From NCBI GenBank assembly GCA_033063855.1, contig CP093831.1, positions 1,178,001-1,242,000 of the forward strand: DNA of 64,000 bases, written 5' to 3'. Within the stretch, counting starts at the first letter, position 1, and each line of letters opens with the position of its first letter. This stretch comes from Smittia aterrima. Taxonomy: Eukaryota > Arthropoda > Insecta > Diptera > Chironomidae. Made by a program: the position numbers and the translations under genes. Shown one piece after another: positions 41,501-48,719 of this stretch. The notes under the pieces are model-generated. The model was not told the DNA's origin, did not search any database, and was given only the letters and a program-made list of their open reading frames with translations.

Positions 41501-44042
41501 AATGCTAATTTCAGTCAAAGGTTAAAAGTCTTAGTGGGCAAAAGCGAAAATCTGGTTTCTGTCGAAAACTTCTGAACAGATTTTTTCTAGGTGTGAATAA
41601 TTTGAACTTACCATTTCGCGATACGTCTAACTCTACAAGATTTTCGAAATTCTGGATGTCGGCGGGAAGCTTGTGGATTTCATTGTCGCTCAACCCGAGC
41701 TTTCGAAGTCGATGCAATCGGAAAAAGTTCTGAAAGAAAAATAATTAAATGTCAATTATTGATTGGTTTTAAATTTGGAATAAAACTGAGACAACTTCAT
41801 CGTTGCGAACAAGATTCGACTTCACTCAAACGAAGCTTAAGGCCAAAGATTAATTTTGCGGCTTCGCCAAACCCGCAACCGAACATTTTGCACTTTCAAC
41901 GTCAAACTTTTCTGAGAAGAATTCAAGCTGAGCGTCGAATCTCTGAATTCCAAGTTTTATTAGCAAGAAAATCGAATTCCTTTCACTCGCTTTCAACTAC
42001 GAAGCTGTTTGGAAATTTAAATCACTTTTGGCAGTGAAAAATCGATTATTTTCTTGTTCGGGTCGCTTGAGCTTGCAACTATTTGACATTTGTGATGTTT
42101 TCATTAACTTTTCTGGATTATCGTGAAAGTATTTTCTTTCACTCTATTCTCGTGATCCTTTTTGAATTAAGTTACCCGCCAACCGAAATATTTCCCTAAA
42201 CACAAAAGGAAAGCTTTTGAAGGTTTGCGAGCTTAATGATTTAAACTTCGGCTTCTCCGCTAAATTGCATAATCAATCTTAATCACTTATGTTTGCCCTC
42301 GACCATGTTCTCTGATCTCATAGAAAAGACAGACATTGCGCAATTACTCAGATGGCTGCAACCATTAGAAGTATGTGGCACACATTCCTTATTGTTTTTA
42401 CTCAACCATTTAATGTCTACCTCGATAAAACGACGCTCAAGGTCACAACAAATGTTGTTCACATTACTTTACTGACACAGTCGAATGTCTGATGAAAGAC
42501 GCAGGTGACGTCGCTACCTGTTATCATTTGCTGGTATTTCGTCAATTCAATGGACATTAGGAAGGTTCACGTTTCGTTATCAGTTCTTTTTGGTTCGCAC
42601 ACTCTCTAATGGTTTTCTCTTTCCCTCTCTTTCTCTACTGAAAATCTTCTTTGAGTGTGAGGGTTTTTGGAAAAGTCACGACAAAAGAAACCTTTTGCTA
42701 ATCATTATTTACACAACGTTGTTTGCACAAGCTAACATTTACTATCAAAAGACCTGACAAACGTCGCCTCATAAGTCTCGAACATCACTTGAAAGATTGA
42801 AAAAGAGCAAAAACGCCTCCAAAACATCTCGTCGAATGAATTCAGAAATATTGCTTTTTTCATCTTCAATTCAAATGACACGAATCAACCATAAAACCTC
42901 GCGAAATATCTTTTTTCTAAACCAAGTCGAGCATCCATCAAACGCAGTCTTCAAAGAGAAAGAATCGTCAATACGCAGCTTCACAGCAAATAAACTTGAG
43001 GAAAAACTCATAAACTCAAAAATAAATCTAATCAAATCATAAATTTATTCAATATTCAATGATACGGAAAATTCAGGGAAGTCTATTTCTCGATTTGGGC
43101 TTGCGGGCGGGCTTGAACTAATGGAAAAAGGGTTCATTGCATAATTGAATTGTTTATGATAAGAGGGAAGTTATTAATTTTTATTTTGTTCGCCAACTAT
43201 GCTCTTCATAGATTTATGCTAATTGTACGCTAATGATATTAAATTGAAACGGAAGTCGAACTTCATCTTAGTCTAAGAGTCACTCAAGTGCTCCGCACCG
43301 ACTCAACGCGTAAATGGAGCAGAAAGTTTTTTTTCCTTCTCATTGATTTATCGATTTGTTTTGCCATTGTTTTCACTCGACACTCATATTTTCCTTGCTC
43401 GGCGTGCCATCAGATTCAGCCGTTGAAGGCAAATCGGAAACGGGAAACGAAGTGATTCTGGGTCATGACATTAAAATTTAATATAGCACAGTCTGTTAAG
43501 AATTAAACTCGATGGACTTTGCGAAAATTTCTAAACCGGTTTTCAATGTTTATGTTCGACGCGACGATTGAAAACGAAAGTATCCACGATGATCGGCATT
43601 GGCACCGCCATCAATCATTCGGCGAAAGCGATCTCATCAAAGTAGCGCTTTGTAAACAGCAACCATCATAACCCAGAGCTAATCTGAATTTCTTCGTACC
43701 GAGAGTCTACTGAGCTAAGAAGTTTTTAAATAAACAAGAAACGAGAAGAATGAAGAGAATGAAAGGCAACAAGAAATTCCACACACAACACTCATACAAT
43801 CGTAGTAAGAGTCGAGCCGCTTCTACATGCAACAATTTTGATGATGTCATCAGTTTTCCCTTGTCCAATGTCTTCCTCACCTTTGGCAAATCTCGGATGT
43901 GATTTGCATCGAGTAATAACTCTTCCAAGCTCCGCGAATACCGCAAAATGTCTTCGGGAACATTTGGTAACGAGCAATGGCGTTTATCCACAAACTCAAC
44001 TTGACGATTGCATCCTTTGAATATTGGAATGCACTTAAACAT
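4567..44042 (-). CDS. scrib: Scribble (LAP-family polarity scaffold: LRR + four PDZ domains), whole gene
   Basis: This is the cortical scaffold that acts with Dlg and Lgl at septate or basolateral junctions to set epithelial polarity. Coding exons on the minus strand, 5' to 3': 44042-43881, 41729-41612, 38555-38387, 35542-35129, 35067-34701, 34644-34593, 33571-33357, 33268-33158, 33095-32750, 29585-28888, 28795-28612, 28532-28189, 27542-27258, 26037-25927, 25868-25689, 25352-24750, 24688-24497, optional 20101-17708, 16963-16858, 15451-15211, 10211-10062, 8406-8250, 5529-4567. Every junction is GT-AG and phases carry through to the TAA, giving 2055 aa, or 2853 aa with the optional exon. The start was chosen because MFKCIPIFKG is the known Scribble N terminus. 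Cys4 and Cys11 match the Cys pair palmitoylated in vertebrate Scribble. The domain order (LRR 38-400, PDZ1 664-751, PDZ2 822-915, PDZ3 1156-1246, PDZ4 1253-1346) is diagnostic. The acceptors of exons 13, 18 and 20 are the least certain. Confidence 0.95.
5530..8249 (-). other. scrib intron 22
   Basis: This is a 2.7-kb intron between exons 22 and 23, with donor GTAAGA and acceptor CACAG. Open frames on both strands are below about 115 codons and have no recognisable similarity. I see no nested gene or RNA gene. Confidence 0.7.
8250..16963 (-). CDS. scrib: scrib exons 19-22, conserved C-terminal segments
   Basis: There are four short exons: 16963-16858 (TPKTVSDKKRFFEHVMEDQ), 15451-15211 (DKSFSFLSADEIEKLKQEN, then a Ser/Asp/Asn-rich stretch), 10211-10062 (RTANAEKRARELGLVQDID ... 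LSPSELRALR) and 8406-8250 (AEKRAAWRAARLKSLEQDAL). They encode residues 1518-1735. The motifs SDKKRFFE, FSFLS-DE-EKL and AEKRAAWR-ARLKSLEQDALQAQ follow the order seen in Drosophila Scribble downstream of PDZ4, as I remember it. Phases run 0, 1, 2, 2, 0 and join exactly. The helical AEKR/LKSLEQ segment looks like a short coiled coil. The exon 20 acceptor (CAATCAG) has little pyrimidine before it, so a nearby alternative is possible. The intron between exons 19 and 20 is 1.4 kb and that between exons 21 and 22 is 1.7 kb; neither holds a visible gene. Confidence 0.88.
10212..15210 (-). other. scrib intron 20 (5 kb)
   Basis: This intron separates the FSFLS exon from the AEKRARELG exon. Apart from a 51-bp tandem duplication (listed separately) it shows only AT-rich unique sequence. 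A further scrib exon could hide here: Drosophila Scribble has an additional conserved piece in this part of the protein, and any such exon would need phases 2-2. I could not find it by eye. Confidence 0.6.
13645..13747. repeat. 51-bp perfect tandem duplication
   Basis: Two adjacent copies of a 51-bp unit occupy 13645-13695 and 13696-13746. The first copy begins GAAAATAGTAGAAAAATAAA and ends GGTGAACGGTTA. The copies appear identical by eye, so the duplication is recent. It lies inside a scrib intron and has no evident function. Confidence 0.93.
17481..17486 (-). terminator. Candidate poly(A) signal for a short-tail scrib isoform
   Basis: The plus-strand hexamer TTTATT reads AATAAA on the minus strand, about 215 bp after the in-frame TAA that closes the large optional scrib exon (17704-17702). 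Another copy lies near 17358. They would allow transcripts to end here instead of splicing on to exon 19. The motif is common in AT-rich DNA, so this is only suggestive. Confidence 0.3.
17708..20101 (-). CDS. scrib: scrib large optional exon (exon 18), Pro- and Gln-rich
   Basis: An open frame of 2.4 kb sits between scrib exons 17 and 19. Read from the GTAG acceptor at 20101 (PVDSVIQQAAAGLSRPS) it runs 798 codons to a GAG|GTTTAAG sequence at 17708, and a TAA follows one codon later at 17704-17702. Flanking exons meet at phase 0 and 2394 is divisible by three, so it can act as a cassette. If the weak donor is ignored, the exon ends the protein (2316 aa). A second in-frame acceptor lies at 20077. 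The product looks disordered. It has Ser/Asp-rich N-terminal parts, a central stretch with repeated proline clusters (LPPPRPPQP, PPPPPTPKSPKP) suited to SH3 or WW partners, a possible helix (KVAEMVKNEGLKKMSQQMEQ) and a Gln/Asn-rich C-terminal third. There is no in-frame ATG near its start, which argues against a separate gene. Drosophila scrib also has long isoforms of about 2,400-2,600 aa. Confidence 0.78.
20102..24496 (-). other. scrib intron 17 (4.4 kb)
   Basis: This intron runs from donor GTATGT after exon 17 to the GTAG acceptor of the large optional exon. It is AT-rich, with poly-T and poly-A tracts around 23400-23760. Open frames on both strands look random. No nested gene is evident. 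Confidence 0.65.
24497..24688 (-). CDS. scrib: scrib exon 17, linker after PDZ4
   Basis: This exon encodes residues 1454-1517 in phase 0-0. It opens VLDIVRAAESL and continues VPPKSPVDHHETLQKTTTIV, then SKHTLNTMDQQQQQ. The motifs VL-IVRAA, PPKSP-HHE and KTTT-V-SKHTL match the conserved post-PDZ4 segment of fly Scribble. It ends in a short polyglutamine run followed by Ser/Pro. Whether it splices to the large optional exon or directly to exon 19 is an open isoform choice; both keep frame. Confidence 0.92.
24750..26037 (-). CDS. scrib: scrib exons 14-16, PDZ3 and PDZ4
   Basis: Exons 26037-25927, 25868-25689 and 25352-24750 are all phase 0. PDZ3 begins at once in exon 14 (EVILPKNQGPLGFSIIGG, with PLGFSIIGG as carboxylate-binding loop) and continues HIVADGIAAQCGKLRMGDRI and LKVNGSDVTSATHQEAVMEL. 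PDZ4 opens exon 16 (VVTIVKADGERLGMHIKGG) with loop RLGMHIKGG, then VFISKINSSGAVRRDGRLKV and the segment MRILEVNGQSLLGATHQEAV. A Ser/Glu-rich linker follows (MSQSVSSLDREDFENSTV). These domains bind C-terminal peptide ligands of partner proteins. The intron between exons 15 and 16 (336 bp) carries a GA-rich tract; the other is 58 bp. Confidence 0.95.
25562..25596. repeat. GA-rich microsatellite in a scrib intron
   Basis: This is an imperfect GA/AAAG purine run inside the intron between exons 15 and 16. It reads as a pyrimidine run on the transcribed strand but is not adjacent to the acceptor. It is simple-sequence DNA. Confidence 0.8.
26038..27257 (-). other. scrib intron 13 (1.2 kb)
   Basis: This intron separates linker exon 13 from PDZ3. 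It is unique, AT-rich sequence with no recognisable gene, RNA or repeat. Confidence 0.7.
27258..28532 (-). CDS. scrib: scrib exons 12-13, linker between PDZ2 and PDZ3
   Basis: Exon 12 (28532-28189, phases 1-0) encodes residues 946-1060. It starts TYTGYRRSIDGVLEAGSGG and is then Ser/Asn/Gln-rich with a Pro stretch (PPQPAPRTRLSSQ). Exon 13 (27542-27258, 95 codons) reads APRPMTSEDFQAMIPSHFLS and later RVTDNRLGEPLISE. The phrase SEDFQAMIP-HFLSG is conserved in fly Scribble, which fixes the frame. The exon 13 acceptor is poor: the best AG follows CATTCATGA without a strong pyrimidine tract, so the first few codons are uncertain. The intron between the two exons (about 650 bp) shows no gene. Confidence 0.86.
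28612..29585 (-). CDS. scrib: scrib exons 10-11, PDZ1 and PDZ2
   Basis: Exon 10 (29585-28888, phases 1-0) and exon 11 (28795-28612, phases 0-1) encode residues 652-946. PDZ1 starts ERFEIHIERTSAGLGLSIAG (loop GLGLSIAGG), continues GIFISRVTEGGPADLAGLRV and has the helix segment DHYDAVEVLK. A linker of about 70 residues rich in Pro and Gln follows. PDZ2 has loop GLGFSIAGG and continues GIYISRLTEGGIAQRDGKIQ, crossing the 92-bp intron within VIA|INGVDMRAANHDHAVQLL. Exon 11 ends with Pro-rich PLEPPQSPRSPLLKGLSPTG. The two PDZ loops are intact, so both domains should bind ligands. Confidence 0.95.
29586..32749 (-). other. scrib intron 9 (3.2 kb), with a candidate internal promoter and first exon
   Basis: This intron separates the acidic linker from PDZ1. 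Most of it is unremarkable AT-rich sequence. The exception is a possible alternative first coding exon at 31294-31060 (listed separately), in which case the 1.4 kb upstream of it (31295-32749) would include a promoter. Confidence 0.6.
31060..31294 (-). CDS. scrib: Candidate alternative first coding exon of scrib (LRR-less isoform)
   Basis: An ATG at 31294-31292 with A at -3 opens a 78-codon frame. It starts MFSVKLKVKEAPRNNSLPRR, passes through a Ser-rich run and ends IQTSYEPSSSSFY, just before a good ATG|GTAGGT donor at 31060. The donor is phase 1, which is exactly what exon 10 accepts, so splicing would give ...SSFY-D-STDALTALKEERF directly into PDZ1. The product would be about 1,480 aa with all four PDZ domains but no leucine-rich repeats. 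Supporting points are the phase match, the donor quality and the location on the correct strand within the intron before PDZ1. A chance frame of this size is possible, so RNA evidence is needed. Confidence 0.5.
32750..33571 (-). CDS. scrib: scrib exons 7-9, acidic linker between LRR and PDZ1
   Basis: Exon 7 (33571-33357) reads DNREESDNDDWEARENSRTH, then KETPFVRQNTPHPKELKAKA. Exon 8 (33268-33158) is short and polar (SQLTNVSGHNATVETHHITT). Exon 9 (33095-32750) contains DLGEKRVVFHEEDQQQDYSD and the segment NDKAANIILSKLKEMPPQP. Together they encode residues 428-652. The ESDNDDWEARE, KETPFVRQNTPHPK and GEKRVVF motifs are conserved in insect Scribble. Phases are 1-0, 0-0 and 0-1. Exon 8 has the composition of an alternatively used cassette (37 codons, phase 0-0), but that is inference. 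Confidence 0.93.
33572..34592 (-). other. scrib intron 6 (1 kb)
   Basis: This intron separates the LRR part from the acidic linker. It contains no recognisable gene. A 22-nt segment at 33913-33892 (ATG then MDLSELQ, ending AAG|GTTTAG) is in phase with exon 7 and could be a tiny alternative start exon, but such matches arise easily by chance. Confidence 0.6.
34593..44042 (-). CDS. scrib: scrib exons 1-6, N-terminal cap and leucine-rich repeats
   Basis: Exons are 44042-43881, 41729-41612, 38555-38387, 35542-35129, 35067-34701 and 34644-34593 (phases 0-0, 0-1, 1-2, 2-2, 2-0, 0-1), encoding residues 1-428. After the Cys-containing start come LAP-type repeats with the 23-residue L--L-L--N-L--LP pattern. 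Examples are LRKLGLSDNEIHKLPADIQN, LERLDLGDNEIEELPPHLGN and LGVLSLRDNKLTKLPAELGN. The repeats are followed by the LAP-specific segment LKAVWLSENQAQPLLTF and the exon 6 phrase LLPQQEMQPVSP. This region targets Scribble to the lateral cortex. The large introns 1-3 (2.2, 3.1 and 2.8 kb) are typical of 5' regulatory introns. No repeat appears broken or missing. Confidence 0.96.
35543..38386 (-). other. scrib intron 3 (2.8 kb)
   Basis: This is AT-rich unique sequence between LRR exons. I see no gene, RNA gene or clear repeat on either strand. Confidence 0.65.
38556..41611 (-). other. scrib intron 2 (3.1 kb)
   Basis: This is AT-rich unique sequence between LRR exons. Open frames are short and random-looking, and no nested gene was found. 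Confidence 0.65.
41730..43880 (-). other. scrib intron 1 (2.2 kb)
   Basis: This is the first coding intron of scrib. I see no gene or repeat in it. First introns often carry enhancers, but I cannot point to one here. Confidence 0.65.
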
Positions 44043-45123
44043 TGTTGATCTTTGATTATCTAAAGCTACAAACTGTCTGTATGTGTCACACACTTGAATT
44101 TGCTTAGTTATAGCTTCTCCACTTCACTTTATATCTTTTAAAGTAGATCGAAAACAATTATTTGCTCCTTAATCACTTCAGCATTTTGCCTTTTTTTCCA
44201 CAAACTTATGATTCTGTTCTTCACGTTCGATATCAATTTTACACCGATAAGATGATTCAATTCCACACGGGCAACACCCTGAATTTTTTCTCTTTTCTCT
44301 CGCGCTTCACTGTATTTAACTATCCGATTTGATGAAGCATTTGAAAAAGAAGAAAACATAAAAAATAAATGACTAACTAACGCGAGCGCAACATAAAGTT
44401 GTTTCTTTCGTTCGAGCTGAATGAATACTGAAGAGTGAAGACGAAAATATCCAACTGAATACAAAATATTTCCCAGCGAATAAATGAGAGATTGGAGATT
44501 GAAGAAATATTTTGAAAATCACTGAATCAAAGGATGTGAGAGGGAGCGGATTCCAAGCCTAATTAAGTTTCACTGATAAAAACTTGAATTCTAAGGATAA
44601 TTTCACTTTAATTCAGATATTTGTTTGAAGTGATTTTACTGAATACATTGTTCCCATTCATTCAAAAGTTTTGTTAATTCTTGAGTTACACAAATCACTT
44701 TCACATCATCATTCAACTCGAGCTTGAAAGCGCTTCACTTGTCTTACGATTGCGATTAAAATTAAGGTTTGTAAGCTTCTACATCAAGAGTTACAGAAAA
44801 AATACTAAAAAAATGTTTTGTTTTTGAAACACCGAGTTGGTAAAGTATTCTTAACAAAAGCTTGCTTAAGCGCTTTCCGAAGCTTGCTCTTTCATTTACA
44901 AGTCGCAAGTTGAAATAAATATTCAAGATTTACTGAAATTCAGCTTTTAAAATAGTTCAAGTCATTTAAAAGAACCTAAAGCTTCAAATAAATATCAGGT
45001 AAGATTGATTGATTGACAGGACATATTTTAATCAACTTCAGACCACTCAATATCTTCAAAAAGCTAAAATATTTCAAAACGATTCATTTGTTTACTGAAA
45101 TTTCATTTTGTTTTTAGCTAAAA
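44043..45123. promoter_or_regulatory. Shared upstream region of scrib (-) and UBL5 (+)
   Basis: Only 1.08 kb separates the scrib ATG (44042) from the UBL5 ATG (45124), and the two genes diverge. The interval must hold both 5' UTRs and at least one promoter. On the UBL5 side TTTGTTTTTAG directly before CTAAAAATG looks like a 3' splice site, suggesting a 5' UTR intron. I see no clear TATA box, as expected for housekeeping-type promoters. A distal scrib promoter elsewhere is also possible. Confidence 0.5.
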
Positions 45124-45549
45124 ATGTTGGAAATCACATGCAACGATCGTTTGGGAAAGAAAGTCAGAGTAAAGTGCAATCCCGACGATACCATTGGAGA
45201 TCTTAAGAAGCTGATAGCTGCACAGACCGGAACGAAGTACGACAAGATTGTTTTGAAGAAATGGTACACGATTTATAAGGACAACATCAGGCTCTCGGAT
45301 TGTAAGTGCTTTCAAGACTAAGCTTCTTTAAAAATTCAGTTCTAATGCTCTCAAAAATTGAACCTACGCAATATTTTTACTTTGGCTTATGCCGGTTACT
45401 TCATTTCAATAACTTGGTCATGCTGTGACTCATAAAACTTCTTTATACGATTGCTCTCATGATAGAACTATTTTCTTAAATGCAACTAATTCAATTTTCT
45501 TTTAGATGAAATCCACGACGGAATGAACTTGGAAATGTACTACCAGTAA
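45124..45549 (+). CDS. UBL5: Ubiquitin-like protein 5 (UBL5/Hub1), two exons
   Basis: Exons 45124-45301 and 45506-45549 join in phase 1 (TCGGATT|GTAAGT ... TTTTAG|ATGAA) to give exactly 73 residues, the standard UBL5 length. The product starts MLEITCNDRLGKKVRVKCN, continues DDTIGDLKKLIAAQTGTKYD and IVLKKWYTIYKDNIRLSDYE, and ends MNLEMYYQ. The C-terminal Tyr-Tyr-Gln replaces the di-glycine of ubiquitin, so it is not conjugated in the usual way. It works as a non-covalent modifier of spliceosomal proteins and is also linked to the mitochondrial stress response in animals. Conservation is close to complete across animals, which makes the call secure. The gene diverges from scrib. Confidence 0.98.
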
Positions 45550-46365
45550 GATTTGGACATCCGGACGGAGATTTTAACGATCGATTAATCTCTTAATTCT
45601 TTTCGTTTTTTCAATACAAATATAAATTTATACAAGCGGTGTTATCTTATTCAAGGGGAATATAAATTAAACATTTCAGCACTTTAAAGTGAATAATTAG
45701 TCGCGATCCATCATTGTCATCCGAAAACTGCATTCTTATCAAGTCAGCAAATGCAAACGACAAATTACTACACTTCCCTAATGAGTTTACGAGCTCCATA
45801 AACATTTTAAAACTACATTAACTTAACATCGTCGAGACTTAATTTATTTAGCGCAGAAAGCGCGAAAAGAAATCGAAAAAGCTTGTTTCTGGAAAGTGTT
45901 TGAAATAAATTCCATCTCATTTGTTAGCTCATCTTCAAGACGATTGTTGTGATTTGTAAAATTTGTAAAATATTTTATAAATTTATTGACATTTGTAAAT
46001 GAAGTCTTTGAAGACTAGATTTGAGTTGTAATAACAACTTAGCTTCGTTTAAAGCAGAACGATCTATACTCGCTTTTATAAAGTTTAAAAATGAGCCAAG
46101 TCGTAAAGCTTAATAAAACGTTTCTTTGCTCTCTTCTTTGGTTTACGTTGTGAATGCGAAATTCTGTTCTCCAGAATTGATGAAGGAAGAGATTCGAGGG
46201 AATCATTCAAGATTTCGATTTGACTGTGAACGTAAATTCGCTTGTCGTCTTTTTCGTCAGCACCAATACTGTCGGAACCAATCGATATTTGAAGACTCGA
46301 GACATAGCTTTTGCTAAAGAAAATGAAATTGTAAAATAGATTCTGATAAAATTTTGATAAGTTAA
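45550..46365. other. Short intergenic region between UBL5 and the coiled-coil gene
   Basis: The genes on either side converge here, so the region should hold two 3' UTRs and their poly(A) sites. It is AT-rich with repeated TTGTAAA(A) words around 45955-46000. No gene is visible; a 63-codon frame at 46126-46317 has no support. Confidence 0.65.
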
Positions 46366-46983
46366 TTACATCACGTCATAGTAATCGGGAATTTCGTTTG
46401 GATTTTCTTCAGGAATAGGAGACAACGGTTTCGATGAACTTCGATCTTGTGCAGTTGAGTTTTCTTGATCGGAGGGAAATAACTCGATCACTCCATCTTC
46501 GCCAGAATCATGAGGTTCGTCGAACGAAGGATAAGACTCACTTTCAAGAATATATTTTTGCATGTTCTTGATGTGCTCATCTTGTTCGCTCATTTTAATG
46601 TTCGCATCTTCTAACTCTTGATCCTTTTGCTCAAGATCATGAGTTTGTTGAATAAGGATTCGTTTTGCGTGTGAGAGCTCGTTCATTGTTTCTCTGTAGA
46701 GATCTTTAATTTTACCTTTTGCGCTTTCTTCGATTGAAAATTTGTCAATCGACTCGGAAAGTTTCTCTTTAGTTTTCTTCAACTCAGCTTTTAAAAGCTT
46801 CTCGTTGGCTTTAGCATCAGCGAGCTCCTTGACTAGTTTGTCCATTGCCTCGTTCTTCATCGACTGCAAAGTTGACTGAAGCTTTGTAAAGGTGAAATAA
46901 ACTTCCTTCAATTCTTCATCCTTTGCCATGATTTCAGATCGAAGCGACGAAAAAATGTTATCTTCTGTTTTTTTTAGCTCCAT
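46366..46983 (-). CDS. Unassigned coiled-coil protein, 205 aa, single exon
   Basis: I do not recognise the family. The frame runs from an ATG (MELKKTEDNIFSSLRSEIMA) to TAA without introns. Residues about 1-145 are almost entirely charged helix with heptad-like Leu/Ile/Met spacing (VKELADAKANEKLLKAELKK, LEQKDQELEDANIKMSEQ), so a long coiled coil is likely. Residues about 150-205 are acidic and disordered, with Ser-Pro sites (SKPLSPIPEENPNEIP), ending DYYDVM. No signal peptide, membrane segment or catalytic motif is visible. The biased composition of the whole frame supports real coding. It lies 213 bp downstream of the amine oxidase on the same strand. A partner role in a cytoskeletal, centrosomal or splicing complex is possible, but nothing in the sequence decides it. 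Confidence 0.8.
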   Translation of the reverse strand: MELKKTEDNIFSSLRSEIMAKDEELKEVYFTFTKLQSTLQSMKNEAMDKLVKELADAKANEKLLKAELKKTKEKLSESIDKFSIEESAKGKIKDLYRETMNELSHAKRILIQQTHDLEQKDQELEDANIKMSEQDEHIKNMQKYILESESYPSFDEPHDSGEDGVIELFPSDQENSTAQDRSSSKPLSPIPEENPNEIPDYYDVM

Positions 46984-47196
46984 GATTGTTTACGCAGTGG
47001 GCCTCAATTTATCTTTACATCGAAACTGTTAAAGTATTTTTTGAAAATAAGAATAAATCAGAGCTCACATCTTCCGACTCAAAAGTTAGAAGATGAACTG
47101 AGAGTTCTGAAAATATTTCATTTCAAAGGACGCTGAGATTTATTTAACTTCGAATTTATTGTCAACATTCGAAAGATAACAGCGAAATTCGTTACT

Positions 47197-48719
47197 TTAG
47201 TGATAAAAGTCAATGAGCTCTTGAGCTGCTCTCCAACCTTCTTCCATTGCTCCGTGAACGTATCCCTGATGATCAATGCTTGTTGCTTCACCTCCAAAAA
47301 TGATTGCTGGCTTATCGTGATCATCGATAATTGATTTTCGTAGATTTTCTCGCGTGGAACTTTCTGTTTTGAAAGTTGGGTAAGCATAAGCGCCAAGGAA
47401 GTTCTCATTGGAAAGCCATCGATTTCTCGTAAAATTTATCGGGCGATCCAAATGCTTCTTCAGGAATTTCTCCAACAACCACATGCAGTCGTTGATGATC
47501 TTTGCATCGTCGTAAGATTCAAACTCTTTCATCAATTTTCCAGCGAGAATTGCTTCAACGATGTTCGGTTGCGCATCAACGTGCAAGAACCCATGAATTT
47601 GCACAAGCCTTAATGGAAAAAAAGCTAAATTAGATAAACGTGATAAGAATTAAATTACTGAGATTACCATTCCTTATCAGTTCCACGAACGTCATTTAAA
47701 TCTGCCTCAGACCACAAGAAAACAATTTCATGTTCGCCTTCTCGTAAAATTGGTTTCTTGAACTCGAGGAAAACTTTTCCAAAAGTTCCGAAACCCAAAT
47801 TTTCAATCGCCTTGACCTTCTCCACAGAAAGCTGCGGTGTGAACAAAGTTTGATGGTTCGCTCTCATGACTCCGTGTGGAATCGTTGAAATAACATGATC
47901 ACATCGATATTCGCTCTCGTCTTCGCACTTGATCCAAATGTTCTCCGTTGTCCAATTCACATTAACGACTTTCTTGTTAAACAAGATTTTCTCTTCTTCG
48001 AGGTTGATGTTTTTTTTCTCCTTCAGTTGTTTCTAGAAATCAGGAAATGAATAAAAATCTATTTTAAGAGAATCCGTAAATCTCACAATTAGGAAGTTCA
48101 ACAAAGTCTTGTAACCACTTTTCTTCCAAGTCATCGTTTGACTTCCTTCAATGAAAATATTTGTAGCAAAATGTTTTGCTGGAATTTCATTCCAAGATGT
48201 TGATGCGTTGAGTCCGTTGAATTCTTTTTCCATAAGAAGCAAGACCATATTCGCCAACTCACGATCAATGTCTTCGTATTCAGGTTTTTGTAGAGCTTGG
48301 AAATATTTCTTTCTTGCGAATTCACCGAAGGATTCAGTTGAAGCTTTCATTTCTTCTTTGAGATCCTCGTTTTCGAACATAATCGAACTCTGCAATAATC
48401 TCAAACGTCCCAATTTCTCTAAATCAACTTCTTCGTCGTTTGATAATAAGAAAGTTTGAGTTCCTTCTAATTCCGTGTCACCAAATTCAAAATGATCTTT
48501 CATTAATTTATAAACTTCGTTCTCTCCCGAAATCCATTGAGCTCCGAGATCGATGAATGATCCGCCAGTTCCGAAAGTGACGCTGTTGATTCTTCCACCA
48601 ATTCTCTCATTGGCTTCAAGAATCGTAACATTTTCGAATCCGTTCTCGAGTAACTTGATCGCAGCAGAAATTCCGCTAACGCCTGCTCCAATAATTTTAA
48701 CTCTCGACGTCTTCTCCAT
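47197..48719 (-). CDS. Flavin-containing amine oxidase (polyamine/spermine-oxidase type), three exons
   Basis: Exons 48719-48087, 48032-47668 and 47608-47197 (phases 0, 2) give 469 aa, a normal length for this family. These enzymes use FAD and oxygen to oxidise amines, commonly polyamines, releasing an aldehyde and hydrogen peroxide. The N terminus has the ADP-binding fold (VKIIGAGVSGISAAIKLL, Gly-X-Gly-X-X-Gly near residue 11) and the downstream ILEANERIGGRI motif. Exon 2 carries the mid-protein segment DHVISTIPHGVM. The C terminus has the FAD-closing motif IIFGGEATSIDHQGYVHGAM followed by EEGWRAAQELI (residues about 435-465). There is no signal peptide, no C-terminal membrane anchor of the monoamine oxidase A/B type and no SKL peroxisomal signal, so a soluble cytosolic enzyme is likely. 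The two introns are about 54 and 59 bp. The exact substrate cannot be read from sequence. Confidence 0.93.

Noticed and set aside
44043..44093. Upstream extension of the scrib frame to a GTG at 44093
   Set aside because: There is no ATG in that extension, and the ATG at 44042 gives the conserved MFKCIP start.
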